The notes: a model not told the origin generated them from the sequence alone. Positions 8,514-17,454 are shown, counted from the stretch's first letter. The stretch is DNA of 41,143 bases from JAUXFK01 sp034189035 (GCA_034189035.1 JAXHVA010000040.1:1-41143); one strand, 5' to 3'. Numbers and translations are program-made.

Positions 8514-11151
8514 GAAAATATTGATTTGCCTGTTCTACCTTTTGATTTATCAGGTAGCCTATGGTCAAGAGTCTATTAAAGTCATTCTATTTCCACTTCA
8601 AACGAGCAGTCAAGAGAATATAAGCGATATAAGGGAGAAGCTTTATGACAGTATAGCTTCTTATTTAATAGAAACCAGAGAGATTGATATTATAAGACCT
8701 TCTTTTTCAAAGACCGAATTGAAGGAGATATCTGAAGGGGAGATAAGTGAAAACGCAATAATGCAATTTGGCACAAAAATAGGTGCAGATTTTCTTATAA
8801 GGGGTACTTTGACGAAGCTAAAAGAGAGCATTCGCCTCGATATTCATTTATGGAAAATCGATACAAAAAGTTCGATAGCAGAACTCTGTATAAAAGGGGA
8901 AGATTCAAAGAGACTGGCTTCTCAACTCGATGGGCTGACAAAGCGTATTCATTTAATACTCACAGAGAAAGAAAGGATAGCCAGGATATCTGTAAGAGGA
9001 GATAAGAGGATTGAAGAAGATGCAATTAAATCTCAGATTTTGACAAAAGAAGGGGATTTATTTTCAATCACGACATTGCGTAAAGATATAAAAAACATCT
9101 ATAATATGGGCTATTTTGAGGATGTAAGTATTGATAGGATCGACAGCCCTGAAGGCACGGAGATTATTTTTATTGTTAGTGAAAAACCTTCCGTTAAAAG
9201 AACAGAGATACACGGCAACAGGTCTATAAAAAAGGAGGATATTGAGGAAGTTATCGATATTAAATTACGTTCGATTTTGGACTATACCAGGATAGAGAAC
9301 AATCTTAAGAACATCCTTAGATTGTATAAGGACAAAGGATATTGGTCAGCAGAGGTTGATTACAAGATATATTATTTAAAAACAAATGAAGCAATATTGG
9401 ATTTTATCATTACAGAAAACAAGAAGGCCAAGATAGAGGAGATTGTTTTTATTGGCAATAGTGCCTTTACCAATGAGGAATTACGAGATGTCATAAAGAC
9501 AGGTAAAAAGGGTTTCTTCTCCTGGTTCACGGATTCTGGGGTGTTAAAAGAGGATGTCCTAGAGCAAGATGTAGATAAGCTAAGCTCTTTTTACAGGAAC
9601 AATGGGTATATAGATATAAAAATAGGCAAGCCGGAAATAACCCATGATCTAAATAAATTATATATTACAATCCCAGTTAATGAAGGAAAAGAATTCAAGA
9701 TCGGAAAGATAGACATTCAAGGCGAGATGATATCAAAAAAAGAGACGTTGTTAAAGGATTTAAATACAACCTCAGGAAAGGTATTCAACCGCAAGCTGCT
9801 GAGAGAAGATATAATCAAGTTAACAGATAAATATACAGAACTGGGATATGCATTTGCAGATATAGTCCCTTTAACTTCTGTTGATAGAGATACACAGTTG
9901 GTCGATCTGACATTCAGTATTCGCAAAGGAGAGAAGGTATATTTTGAAAGGGTAGATATAACGGGTAATGACAGGACTAGAGATAAGGTAATCCGACGAG
10001 AACTCAAGATAGTAGAGGGAGATTTATTTAATAAGGAAAAGTTAAACAGGAGTTATCAACGAATTTATCGGTTAGGTTACTTTGAAGAGATTGACTTTAA
10101 AACACAAAGAGGAAGTGCGGATGACAGACTGAAATTACATATTAAGGTAAAAGAGAGGGCAACAGGGGCATTAAGTTTTGGTGTGGGGTATAGTTCTGTT
10201 GATAAGGTTATCGGAATGATAAACTTATCCCAGAGCAATCTCTTTGGCAGGGGACATAAACTGTCAGTGGCTGCAAGAATAGGCGGGAAGAGTCAATATT
10301 ATAATTTGGGTTTTACTGAGCCGTGGCTATTTGATACCCCTATATCTGCAGGCTTTGATGTTTATGATGTGAAAAGGGAATATACTGATTATGATAAAAA
10401 AGCAAAAGGTTGGGATGTGAGGTTTGGTTTCCCGATAACAGAAGACTTTACAAGGTTGTATTGGACATATAAACATGAAGAAGTTGAAATTGACAATATT
10501 GAAGATACTGCTGCTGCAATAATAAAAGAACAGGAAGGCAGAAGTATTACAAACAGTATCGAAACTGCTTTAGTGAGGGATTCAAGGGACAGCGTTATAT
10601 TCCCAACGAAGGGGTCGAAAAACAGTATTTCCCTAGAATATGCCGGCGACTTCTTAGGCGGTTCAAATTATTTTACTAAGGTTATAGGTAGCACAACATG
10701 GTATTTCCCAATTTTTTGGGATACAGTCTTTATGTCTCGTGCAATAATTGGGTATGCTCTGGGAAATCAAGGAAGAGAGCTGCCGATTTTTGAACGGTTC
10801 TATCTAGGAGGAATGAATACCGTAAGAGGTTTTGAGACCTATTCTATTGGCCCGAAAGATCCGGATAGTGGTGATATTATTGGAGGAGATAAAGAACTGA
10901 TCTTTAATATAGAGTATATTTTCCCCTTATTAAAAGAAGCTGGGGTAAAGGGCGTTGTCTTCTTTGATGCTGGGAATGCCTTCAATGATGATGAGGATTA
11001 TAACCTAGACCACTTGAGGACAAGTGTGGGATTGGGTGTGCGATGGTATTCGCCGATGGGCCCTTTGAGGTTAGAATGGGGATATAATTTAGATCCAAAG
11101 CCAGATGAAGATCACAGCAATTGGGATTTTTCTATAGGAACGATGTTTTAA
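8506..11151 (+). CDS. bamA: outer-membrane protein assembly factor BamA (with extra N-terminal domain)
   Basis: 881 residues, about 70 longer than E. coli BamA. Central subunit that folds beta-barrel proteins into the outer membrane. Signal peptide at 1-20 or so (MHKKILICLFYLLIYQVAYG). Residues about 24-155 form an added alpha/beta domain before POTRA1 that resembles TolB-N/CsgG-type domains (IKVILFPLQTS and later IGADFLIRGTLTKL). Five POTRA domains follow at about 157-228, 229-307, 308-395, 396-477 and 478-550, then the 16-strand barrel with the lid-lock motif in NTVRGFETYSIG and a C-terminal Phe (FSIGTMF). Sits directly before skp and lpxD, the standard order. The start is supported by the signal peptide; its ribosome site is oddly spaced. 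Confidence 0.97.
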   Translation: MHKKILICLFYLLIYQVAYGQESIKVILFPLQTSSQENISDIREKLYDSIASYLIETREIDIIRPSFSKTELKEISEGEISENAIMQFGTKIGADFLIRGTLTKLKESIRLDIHLWKIDTKSSIAELCIKGEDSKRLASQLDGLTKRIHLILTEKERIARISVRGDKRIEEDAIKSQILTKEGDLFSITTLRKDIKNIYNMGYFEDVSIDRIDSPEGTEIIFIVSEKPSVKRTEIHGNRSIKKEDIEEVIDIKLRSILDYTRIENNLKNILRLYKDKGYWSAEVDYKIYYLKTNEAILDFIITENKKAKIEEIVFIGNSAFTNEELRDVIKTGKKGFFSWFTDSGVLKEDVLEQDVDKLSSFYRNNGYIDIKIGKPEITHDLNKLYITIPVNEGKEFKIGKIDIQGEMISKKETLLKDLNTTSGKVFNRKLLREDIIKLTDKYTELGYAFADIVPLTSVDRDTQLVDLTFSIRKGEKVYFERVDITGNDRTRDKVIRRELKIVEGDLFNKEKLNRSYQRIYRLGYFEEIDFKTQRGSADDRLKLHIKVKERATGALSFGVGYSSVDKVIGMINLSQSNLFGRGHKLSVAARIGGKSQYYNLGFTEPWLFDTPISAGFDVYDVKREYTDYDKKAKGWDVRFGFPITEDFTRLYWTYKHEEVEIDNIEDTAAAIIKEQEGRSITNSIETALVRDSRDSVIFPTKGSKNSISLEYAGDFLGGSNYFTKVIGSTTWYFPIFWDTVFMSRAIIGYALGNQGRELPIFERFYLGGMNTVRGFETYSIGPKDPDSGDIIGGDKELIFNIEYIFPLLKEAGVKGVVFFDAGNAFNDDEDYNLDHLRTSVGLGVRWYSPMGPLRLEWGYNLDPKPDEDHSNWDFSIGTMF

Positions 11152-11227
11152 AATTCAGTTTGCCTTTAATAGATAGAATGATTTTCTTTTTGAAAGAATG
11201 GAAAGACTGTAAAAGGGGGGAATAAAG

Positions 11228-11749
11228 ATGAAAGATTTATGTCTGGTTCTTATGGTAACTTTGGTATTATCTTTTCCAGGTCTGGCTTTAGGTGATAATC
11301 CTATAAAGATAGGATATGTTGACATGCAAGAGGCCTTAAACTCTTCTATTAGCGGAAAGGAAGCAAGGAGAGAGTTTTCTAATAGAGTAAAGAAAACCGA
11401 AGATCTCCTTGAAGCAAAACAGAATGAATTGAAAGAGCTGAAAGGGAGTTTTGAAAAGCAGAGTCTTGTCTTGAGTGAAGATGCAAGAAAAGAAAAAGAA
11501 AAAGAATATCAGAATAGAATGAGAGATTATCAAAGATTAATAAAAGACTCGCAACAGGAACTGAAGAGCGAAGAGTCTGAAATGGTTAAAAAAATATTTA
11601 AAGAATTGAGAGTCATCATTTATAAGATAGGGGGAAAAGGCGATTATACAATGATCTTTGAAAAGAATGCGAGTGGGATACTCTATGGCTCCGAAACAGC
11701 AGACCTCACTGATGAATTGATAAAGGCATATGATAAGGAAAAAAAATAA
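11228..11749 (+). CDS. skp: periplasmic chaperone Skp/OmpH
   Basis: 173 residues, within the normal Skp range. A cleavable signal peptide (MKDLCLVLMVTLVLSFPGLA then LG) is followed by KIGYVDMQEALNSSISGKEA, the conserved N-terminal strand of the family, and then a long charged coiled-coil region at about 55-120 rich in Lys and Glu, which forms the tentacles that hold unfolded outer-membrane proteins. Strong ribosome site (AAAGGGGGGAA). Lies between bamA and lpxD as in most Gram-negative genomes. Confidence 0.93.
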   Translation: MKDLCLVLMVTLVLSFPGLALGDNPIKIGYVDMQEALNSSISGKEARREFSNRVKKTEDLLEAKQNELKELKGSFEKQSLVLSEDARKEKEKEYQNRMRDYQRLIKDSQQELKSEESEMVKKIFKELRVIIYKIGGKGDYTMIFEKNASGILYGSETADLTDELIKAYDKEKK

Positions 11750-11769
11750 AAGAAAGTGATATATAAAGA

Positions 11770-12807
11770 ATGATAAAAAAGACTCTAAAAGAATTGGCAG
11801 ACCTAATTGGTGGTGAGGTAATAGGTGATGATCGTGTTATCCTTACCGGAGTAAACAGTATTGATCAGGCAAAAAAGGGAGAGATAACCTTCATCTCCGA
11901 TCCAAAGTATCTGCCAATGGCGAGAACTACCGAGGCCTCTGCAATAATCGTTACCCCGGGTTTTGAAGCGTCTGAAAAGCCTATCTTATATACTGATAAT
12001 CCTTATCTAGCCTATGCAAAGATTGCAACCGTCTTTTTTCAAAGGCCGTACCATACAAAAGGCATCGACAGAAGATCCTTTATTGGAAAAAACTGCGATA
12101 TAGGAAAAGATGTATCCATATACCCATTTGTTTATCTAGGAGATAATGTCAGGATTGAAGACAGAGTAATTTTGTGCCCTGGAGTATTTGTAGGTGATGA
12201 TGTTCATATTGGTGAAGACACGGTTGTATATGCAAATGTCTGTATTTGTGAGCGTTGCAAGATTGGGAAGAGAGTTATCCTCCATTGTGGTACAGTTATC
12301 GGAAGTGATGGTTTTGGCTTTGCCAAAGACGGAAAGAGACACCATAAGATACCTCAAGTCGGTATCGTTCAAATCGATGATGATGTAGAACTCGGTGCAA
12401 ATAACACCGTTGACCGTGCTGCATTAGGCAAAACATGGATTAAAAGGGGTGTAAAGTCCGATAATCTTGTCCAGATTGGCCATAATGTAATTATCGGAGA
12501 GGATACCATTTTGGTTGCACAGGTAGGGATCGCAGGAAGTGTTGAGATAGGCAACTGTGTTACCCTAGCAGGGCAGGTGGGTGTGGCTGGTCATATCAAG
12601 ATAGGAGACAATGTGACAGTAGGCGGTAAATCCGGTGTTACCAAAGATATAGCCCCGGGTCAGATTGTCTCTGGGTTCCCCTGTATCCCTCACAGAGAGT
12701 GGTTAAAATCGCAGATCAGTATTACGAAATTACCAGAGATGAGGAAGAGGATCAAAGAACTGGAGATACGCATAAATGAATTAGAAGAAAAAAAGAATAA
12801 TCAATAA
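11770..12807 (+). CDS. lpxD: UDP-3-O-acylglucosamine N-acyltransferase LpxD
   Basis: 345 residues, normal length. Third step of lipid A synthesis: transfers an acyl chain from acyl-ACP to the 2-amine of UDP-3-O-acyl-glucosamine. An N-terminal uridine-binding domain (about 1-100, ITFISDPKYLP) precedes a left-handed beta-helix of hexapeptide repeats (about 105-300). The likely catalytic base is His238 in QIGHNVIIG. A C-terminal helix (about 318-345, RKRIKELEIRINELEEK) may pair in the trimer. fabZ follows after 12 nt. Confidence 0.97.
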   Translation: MIKKTLKELADLIGGEVIGDDRVILTGVNSIDQAKKGEITFISDPKYLPMARTTEASAIIVTPGFEASEKPILYTDNPYLAYAKIATVFFQRPYHTKGIDRRSFIGKNCDIGKDVSIYPFVYLGDNVRIEDRVILCPGVFVGDDVHIGEDTVVYANVCICERCKIGKRVILHCGTVIGSDGFGFAKDGKRHHKIPQVGIVQIDDDVELGANNTVDRAALGKTWIKRGVKSDNLVQIGHNVIIGEDTILVAQVGIAGSVEIGNCVTLAGQVGVAGHIKIGDNVTVGGKSGVTKDIAPGQIVSGFPCIPHREWLKSQISITKLPEMRKRIKELEIRINELEEKKNNQ

Positions 12808-12819
12808 AGGGGAGAGAAT

Positions 12820-13254
12820 ATGTTGGATATAAAAGATATCATGGGTATTTTACCTCATCGCTTTCCATTTCTTTTGATTGACAGGATTGTAGAGGTGGAA
12901 CCGGGAAAGAGGGTTGTTGGAATCAAGAATATCACTGTCAGTGAGCCTTTTTTTCAAGGACATTTTCCTGATTATCCAATTATGCCTGGGGTTTTGTTGA
13001 TTGAAGCAATGGCTCAGACCGGTGGAGTCCTGGCATTGAGCAGTGAACCTGAAAAGGTCGAAGACAAGAATTTCTATTTTTCTACTATAGATAAGGTGAA
13101 GTTTAGAAAACCTGTAGTTCCTGGAGATCAGGTGAGGTTTGAAGTGGAAGTAATTAAACAGAGGAGCTCTCTTTGGAGGTTTAAGGGCAAGGCATTTGTT
13201 GGGGAGTCCCTCGTTGCTGAAGGTGAACTGCAAGGTATCATATCGGATAAATGA
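12820..13254 (+). CDS. fabZ: 3-hydroxyacyl-ACP dehydratase FabZ
   Basis: 144 residues. Hot-dog fold enzyme of fatty-acid elongation that dehydrates 3-hydroxyacyl-ACP, and so competes with LpxA and LpxD for their acyl donor. The catalytic His48 lies in GHFPDYPIMPGVLLIEAMAQ and the catalytic Glu62 in the same stretch. Opening MLDIKDIMGILPHRFPFLLI is typical. Strong ribosome site AGGGGAGAG. Placement between lpxD and lpxA is classical. Confidence 0.97.
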   Translation: MLDIKDIMGILPHRFPFLLIDRIVEVEPGKRVVGIKNITVSEPFFQGHFPDYPIMPGVLLIEAMAQTGGVLALSSEPEKVEDKNFYFSTIDKVKFRKPVVPGDQVRFEVEVIKQRSSLWRFKGKAFVGESLVAEGELQGIISDK

Positions 13255-13278
13255 CACGTTAAAAGGAGAACTCTTAAA

Positions 13279-14049
13279 ATGATACATCCAACAGCCATTG
13301 TTCATCCAAAGGCAGAGTTAGATGAAGGGGTTGAGATAGGACCATATTCTGTCATTAACGATTATGTAAAGATCGGAAGAGATACAAGGATAAGCTCTCA
13401 TGTTGCTATAGAAGGGACAACAGAGATCGGTAAGAACTGCGAGGTATATTCGTTTACTTCGATTGGAACTCCACCACAGGATTTAAAGTACAAAGGGGAG
13501 CGTTCCAAGGTAATCATCGGTGATAACAATACGATTAGAGAGTTCGTAACGGTCAACAGAGCCAGTTCTCATGGAACAGGAGAAACAAGGATAGGCAACA
13601 ACAACTTTCTCATGGCGTACTGTCATATAGCTCATGACTGTATCATATGGAATAATGTCGTAATGGCGAATGCAGCAACCCTTGCAGGCCATATTGAGAT
13701 TGAAGATTTTGCTGTTATCGGTGGGATGGTGGCTATCCATCAATTTGTCAGGATTGGTGCATTTTCCTTTGTTGGAGGGGCCTCTGCAGTTGCTAAAGAT
13801 GTGCCCCCTTATCTTATGGCAGTAGGCGATAGGGCGAAATTGTTTGGCTTGAATACTACAGGGCTTAAAAGGAACAATTTCTCTGAAGCCACAATAAATA
13901 AACTCAAAAAGGCGTACAAGACTATATTTAGATCAAGTATGACCCTGAAGAGCGCATTAGAGAAGGTGAGACTCGAAATGACTGACTCAAAAGAGGTAAG
14001 TAACCTGGTTGATTTTATCGAAGGATCTGAAAGAGGTGTCTGTAGATAA
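13279..14049 (+). CDS. lpxA: UDP-N-acetylglucosamine O-acyltransferase LpxA
   Basis: 256 residues, normal. First step of lipid A synthesis: acylates the 3-position of UDP-GlcNAc (or the 3-amine of its 3-amino analogue in some species). Hexapeptide beta-helix at about 1-185 and a C-terminal helical domain (LKRNNFSEATINKLKKAYKT). The catalytic His is H119 in CHIAHDC. AAAAGGAGAA ribosome site. Its stop TAA overlaps the lpxI start (TAATG). The Gfo/Idh gene nearby raises the question of which sugar nucleotide it prefers. Confidence 0.97.
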   Translation: MIHPTAIVHPKAELDEGVEIGPYSVINDYVKIGRDTRISSHVAIEGTTEIGKNCEVYSFTSIGTPPQDLKYKGERSKVIIGDNNTIREFVTVNRASSHGTGETRIGNNNFLMAYCHIAHDCIIWNNVVMANAATLAGHIEIEDFAVIGGMVAIHQFVRIGAFSFVGGASAVAKDVPPYLMAVGDRAKLFGLNTTGLKRNNFSEATINKLKKAYKTIFRSSMTLKSALEKVRLEMTDSKEVSNLVDFIEGSERGVCR

Positions 14050-14849
14050 TGGAAAAGATCGGTTTGATTGCAGGCAATGGTCAGCTTCCAATCCTGTTTG
14101 CCAATGCTTTAAAGGAAAGAGATATAAGCATAATAGCAGTAGGATTCAAAGGAGAGACCCTATTCAGCTTGAAAGAACATGTAGAAAAGATGGCCTGGAT
14201 AAATATTGGACAGCTTCAGTTGTTAATCGAGACCTTTAAAAATGAGGGCATTGCCAATGTAGTCATGGTTGGAGGTATAACCAAAGCATTGCTGTTCTCA
14301 GATGAAAAACCGGATTACAGGGGAGCATCTTTTCTTTCAAGCCTGAAGAATAAAAAGGATGATATATTCTTGCGTTCTTTTGCAGAGGAATTAGAGAATG
14401 ATGGAATCAATATTGAAAGCGCGACAAAATATATTCCATCAATCCTGGCCCAAAAAGGATGTTTGACCAAAAGGTTGCCTACAGAGGATGAATACAGGGA
14501 CATTAGATTCGGATGGGATATTGCAAAGGATATTGGAAAGCTGGATATCGGTCAGACCGTTATCGTAAAAGATCAAGCCGTATTGGCAGTTGAAGCGATT
14601 GAAGGCACTGATGAGGCGATTAAGCGCGCAGGAAAATATGGAAATGGGCAGATTATAGTAGTAAAGGTCAGCAAACCATTTCAGGACATGCGTTTTGATA
14701 TTCCGGTCGTTGGAATGGGAACAGTCCGATCTCTAAAAGAGTCGAGGGCTTCTGCCTTGGCTATTGAAGCTGGAAGAACGATCATTCTGGATAAAGATGA
14801 AATGATAAAATATGCAGACAAAGCAGGTATCTCAATTGTAGCAATCTAG
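14049..14849 (+). CDS. lpxI: UDP-2,3-diacylglucosamine pyrophosphatase LpxI
   Basis: 266 residues, matching LpxI (formerly DUF1009). Cleaves UDP-2,3-diacylglucosamine to lipid X and UMP, doing the job of LpxH by another mechanism. N-terminal MEKIGLIAGNGQLPILFANA and the C-terminal catalytic region KPFQDMRFDIPVVGMGTV with the Asp-rich segment expected for metal binding. Starts on the last base of the lpxA stop, so translation is coupled. LpxI in place of LpxH is typical of alphaproteobacteria, Deltaproteobacteria-like groups and others. Confidence 0.95.
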   Translation: MEKIGLIAGNGQLPILFANALKERDISIIAVGFKGETLFSLKEHVEKMAWINIGQLQLLIETFKNEGIANVVMVGGITKALLFSDEKPDYRGASFLSSLKNKKDDIFLRSFAEELENDGINIESATKYIPSILAQKGCLTKRLPTEDEYRDIRFGWDIAKDIGKLDIGQTVIVKDQAVLAVEAIEGTDEAIKRAGKYGNGQIIVVKVSKPFQDMRFDIPVVGMGTVRSLKESRASALAIEAGRTIILDKDEMIKYADKAGISIVAI

Positions 14850-14882
14850 AGTATTCTTTAGTTAATAACTTTGCGTTTTGAT

Positions 14883-15057
14883 ATTTTAACCCGTGCAAAA
14901 CTTGTATCTAAATGGGCATAGACAAAGAACAGTTGCCCGCCGTTGATTATTAGCGGATACGCTTTGGAGCGATTAACATAAATAGCGACGAAGCTGCTTT
15001 CCTGTTCTTTCTTAATGCACAGAAAAGATATCCAAAAGGAATTGCACGGGTTAAAAT
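14883..15057. repeat. MITE-like element with perfect 16-bp terminal inverted repeats
   Basis: ATTTTAACCCGTGCAA at 14883-14898 is perfectly repeated in inverted orientation at 15042-15057, giving a 175-bp unit. Inside, AAGAACAG near 14926 and CTGTTCTTT near 15002 make a second inverted pair. Its ends and inner motifs recur in the other intergenic repeats listed here (26520, 30037, 30225, 34845). The sequence AAACTGTTACA at about 15098, found beside other copies, suggests a larger ancestral unit. No credible gene is inside. It fills the gap between lpxI and the oxidoreductase gene. Confidence 0.75.
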
Positions 15058-15176
15058 TTGCTTGCAGTTGAAGCAACTAGAATTTTAAAAAGCCAAACTG
15101 TTACAGATGAAGTCAAGCTTCTTCCTTTACCAAGAGTACCTTGTGGAGTCTGACTCAAAAAGTATTGGAACAAGAA

Positions 15177-16145
15177 ATGGAAAAGAGAAAGGTCGGTGTA
15201 GTAGGGGTTGGACATTTGGGGCAATACCATGCTGAAAAATATTCAAAATTACCCAATGTTGAACTTGTCGGAGTAGTTGATATCAATCGTGAAAGGGCAT
15301 TTGAGATTGCAAACCGTTTTGGCACAAGGCCTTTTTTCGATTACTTGGATCTTTTAGGCAATGTAGATGCAGCGAGTATTGCTGTCCCAACCCAGTCACA
15401 TTATAAGATTGCGAGGGATTTTCTAAAAAACGGGACAGATGTTTTACTTGAGAAACCTATTGCGACAACTGTTGAAGAGGCCGATACTCTGATTGAGATC
15501 GCTGAGAAGAAGAACCTTATATTACAAGTCGGTCATATAGAAAGATACAACCCTGCAATTGTTGCTGTAGAAGACATCTTAAGTAATCCATTGTTTGTTG
15601 AATCCCATCGATTGAGCTTTTTTACACAACGCTCTACAGATGTCGATGTGGTTTTAGATCTCATGATCCATGATATCGATATCATATTAAACCTCGTTAA
15701 CTCAGAGATAGAAAGGATTGATGCTGTAGGCATCCCTGTACTATCCAAGAATGTGGATATTGCCAATACGAGAATGACCTTTGCAAACGGTTGTACAGCC
15801 AATATTACTGCCAGTCGGATTTCAGAAAAAAACATGAGAAAGATCCGTATATTTCAACCGGATGCGTATATATCGATCGATTTTGCCTCAAAGAAAGTCG
15901 GGATCTACAATAAGGTTGAAAACAGTGAAAAAGACAAGAGTATTCCTGAGATCGTATTTAGAAACGTGGAGATCAATGAAAGGGATTCTTTAGAAGAGGA
16001 GGTCAAGTCTTTTATCGATTGCGTGATCACAAGGAAACCTCCCCAAGTATCAGGTAATGATGGGAAGAGAGCCCTTTCAGTAGCTTTAAAGGTTGTCAAA
16101 CAAATCACAGAGATAGAAAGAGATATACGAAAAAACTTATTCTGA
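15177..16145 (+). CDS. Gfo/Idh/MocA-family sugar oxidoreductase in the lipid A cluster (GnnA-like)
   Basis: About 322 residues from the ATG at 15177 (MEKRKVGVVGVGHLGQYHAE); an upstream in-frame GTG at 15141 has no better ribosome site. NAD-binding Rossmann domain with GVGHLG at the N-terminus, the family signature EKPIATTVEEAD, and a C-terminal alpha/beta domain carrying HIERYNPA and DLMIHDIDIIL, whose His and Asp are of the kind used in substrate handling. Gfo/Idh enzymes between lpxA/lpxI and lpxB include GnnA, which oxidises the 3-OH of UDP-GlcNAc so that GnnB can aminate it. No gnnB aminotransferase is in the window, so the GnnA role is plausible but unproven. Confidence 0.85.
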   Translation: MEKRKVGVVGVGHLGQYHAEKYSKLPNVELVGVVDINRERAFEIANRFGTRPFFDYLDLLGNVDAASIAVPTQSHYKIARDFLKNGTDVLLEKPIATTVEEADTLIEIAEKKNLILQVGHIERYNPAIVAVEDILSNPLFVESHRLSFFTQRSTDVDVVLDLMIHDIDIILNLVNSEIERIDAVGIPVLSKNVDIANTRMTFANGCTANITASRISEKNMRKIRIFQPDAYISIDFASKKVGIYNKVENSEKDKSIPEIVFRNVEINERDSLEEEVKSFIDCVITRKPPQVSGNDGKRALSVALKVVKQITEIERDIRKNLF

Positions 16146-16158
16146 TTAAATATCAGAA
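16140..16158 (+). other. short hairpin over the oxidoreductase stop codon
   Basis: TTCTGAT at 16140-16146 pairs perfectly with ATCAGAA at 16152-16158 around a 5-nt loop. No T-run follows, so it is at best a weak terminator or an RNA-stability element. Confidence 0.3.
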
Positions 16159-16182
16159 ATCAAGGTTGCAAAAAACTTTACA

Positions 16183-16214
16183 AAGAATCTCTAAGACACA
16201 GAGGAGAGATTCTT
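16183..16214 (+). promoter_or_regulatory. 10-bp perfect hairpin in the lpxB leader
   Basis: AAGAATCTCT (16183-16192) and AGAGATTCTT (16205-16214) form a perfect 10-bp stem with a 12-nt loop, ending 17 nt before the lpxB GTG. There is no T-tract, so I read it as a possible mRNA structure affecting lpxB translation or stability, not as a terminator. Function is inferred only from position. Confidence 0.4.
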
Positions 16215-16231
16215 GAATCAGACAGTATAAA

Positions 16232-17413
16232 GTGGTTTCACAGGACCCCATTGGTGACGTTGTGGACAATCCTTCAAAGAGAATTCTCATAGTTGCAGGA
16301 GAAGCATCAGCAGACCTACATGGTTCTAATTTGATTCATTCCATAAAGGAGATAAATCCCAATGTAGAGTTCTATGGTATTGGTGGAGAAAAGATACGGG
16401 CAATGGGTGTTGATATACTCTACGACGCTTCTTCCATGGCAGTAGTAGGGATTACAGAGGTATTTTCAAAGTTAAAGACTATAATGAAGGCACTTCGAGA
16501 TCTAAAGAAATCGCTCGATTCTTATTGTCCAGATCTGGTAATCTTGATTGACTATCCTGATTTTAATCTTCACCTTGCAAAGTTTGCTAGAAAGAAGGGT
16601 ATCCCTGTGCTGTACTATATTAGCCCACAAATATGGGCATGGAGGGGTGGTAGAATAAAAAAGATCGCTCGATTAGTCGATAAGATGCTGCTTATTCTTC
16701 CTTTTGAGCGTAGCTTCTATGAAAAAGAGAAGATAGATGTCGAATTTGTCGGACACCCTCTGGTTGATATTGTAAATCCGAAATTTTCAAAAGATGAAGC
16801 ACTTAAGAGGTTTAACCTTGAAAAAGACAGGTTAACCATTGGTTTGCTTCCGGGAAGCAGAAAAAGCGAGGTGAAACGCTTATTACCAATAATGTTAAAC
16901 GCCATGAAATTACTGAATCAGAGACTGAAGACTCCACAGTTAGTATTACCCGTTGCATCGACTATGAGTGAAACCGAAATAAGAAAAATAATAGATAAAA
17001 CATATAAGGACGCAAACGTCAATATTATTGAGGGTCATACGTATGACTTGATAAATATATCCAATGTAGTAATAGTAGCATCAGGGACAGCCACTTTAGA
17101 GGCAGCTATAATGAACTCTCCCATGGTTATTCTCTATAAGGTCTCTTCTCTAACATACTTTATAGGGAAGTTCTTGGTTAAAGTAAAGGATATTGGGCTT
17201 GTAAACCTGGTAGCAGGCAGGAGGATCGTCTCTGAACTCATTCAGAATGATGTTACTCCAGAGAGGATTGCCAATGAAGTTATGAGTATCCTTGAAAATG
17301 AAGAGGTGTATTATAAGATGAAAAATGAGTTGTCATGGGTAAAAAGAGAGTTGGGAACTCCTGGTGCATCTTTTAGAGTTGCTAAGATAGCTACAGATAT
17401 GTTGTCATCATAA
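16232..17413 (+). CDS. lpxB: lipid-A-disaccharide synthase LpxB
   Basis: 393 residues, typical. GT19 inverting glycosyltransferase at the cytoplasmic membrane that joins lipid X and UDP-2,3-diacylglucosamine. KRILIVAGEASADLHGSNLI carries the conserved Gly-Glu-Ala-Ser-Asp segment; later motifs are YYISPQIWAWR, FVGHPLVD, LLPGSRKSEV and VASGTATLEAAIM. The start is uncertain: GTG at 16232 or GTG at 16262, neither with a good ribosome site; homology begins at about residue 17. Confidence 0.97.
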   Translation: MVSQDPIGDVVDNPSKRILIVAGEASADLHGSNLIHSIKEINPNVEFYGIGGEKIRAMGVDILYDASSMAVVGITEVFSKLKTIMKALRDLKKSLDSYCPDLVILIDYPDFNLHLAKFARKKGIPVLYYISPQIWAWRGGRIKKIARLVDKMLLILPFERSFYEKEKIDVEFVGHPLVDIVNPKFSKDEALKRFNLEKDRLTIGLLPGSRKSEVKRLLPIMLNAMKLLNQRLKTPQLVLPVASTMSETEIRKIIDKTYKDANVNIIEGHTYDLINISNVVIVASGTATLEAAIMNSPMVILYKVSSLTYFIGKFLVKVKDIGLVNLVAGRRIVSELIQNDVTPERIANEVMSILENEEVYYKMKNELSWVKRELGTPGASFRVAKIATDMLSS

Positions 17414-17454
17414 TCTTCAAAAACCTAATCTCATGCAAACAGTTGAACTCTGTT

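Noticed and set aside
12850..13305. 151-codon minus-strand open frame opposite fabZ
   Set aside because: It is the antisense shadow of fabZ and lpxA; fabZ has full motifs and a good ribosome site.
14858..15076. 72-codon minus-strand open frame between lpxI and the oxidoreductase
   Set aside because: It lies across the inverted-repeat element and has no start context; treated as part of the repeat.
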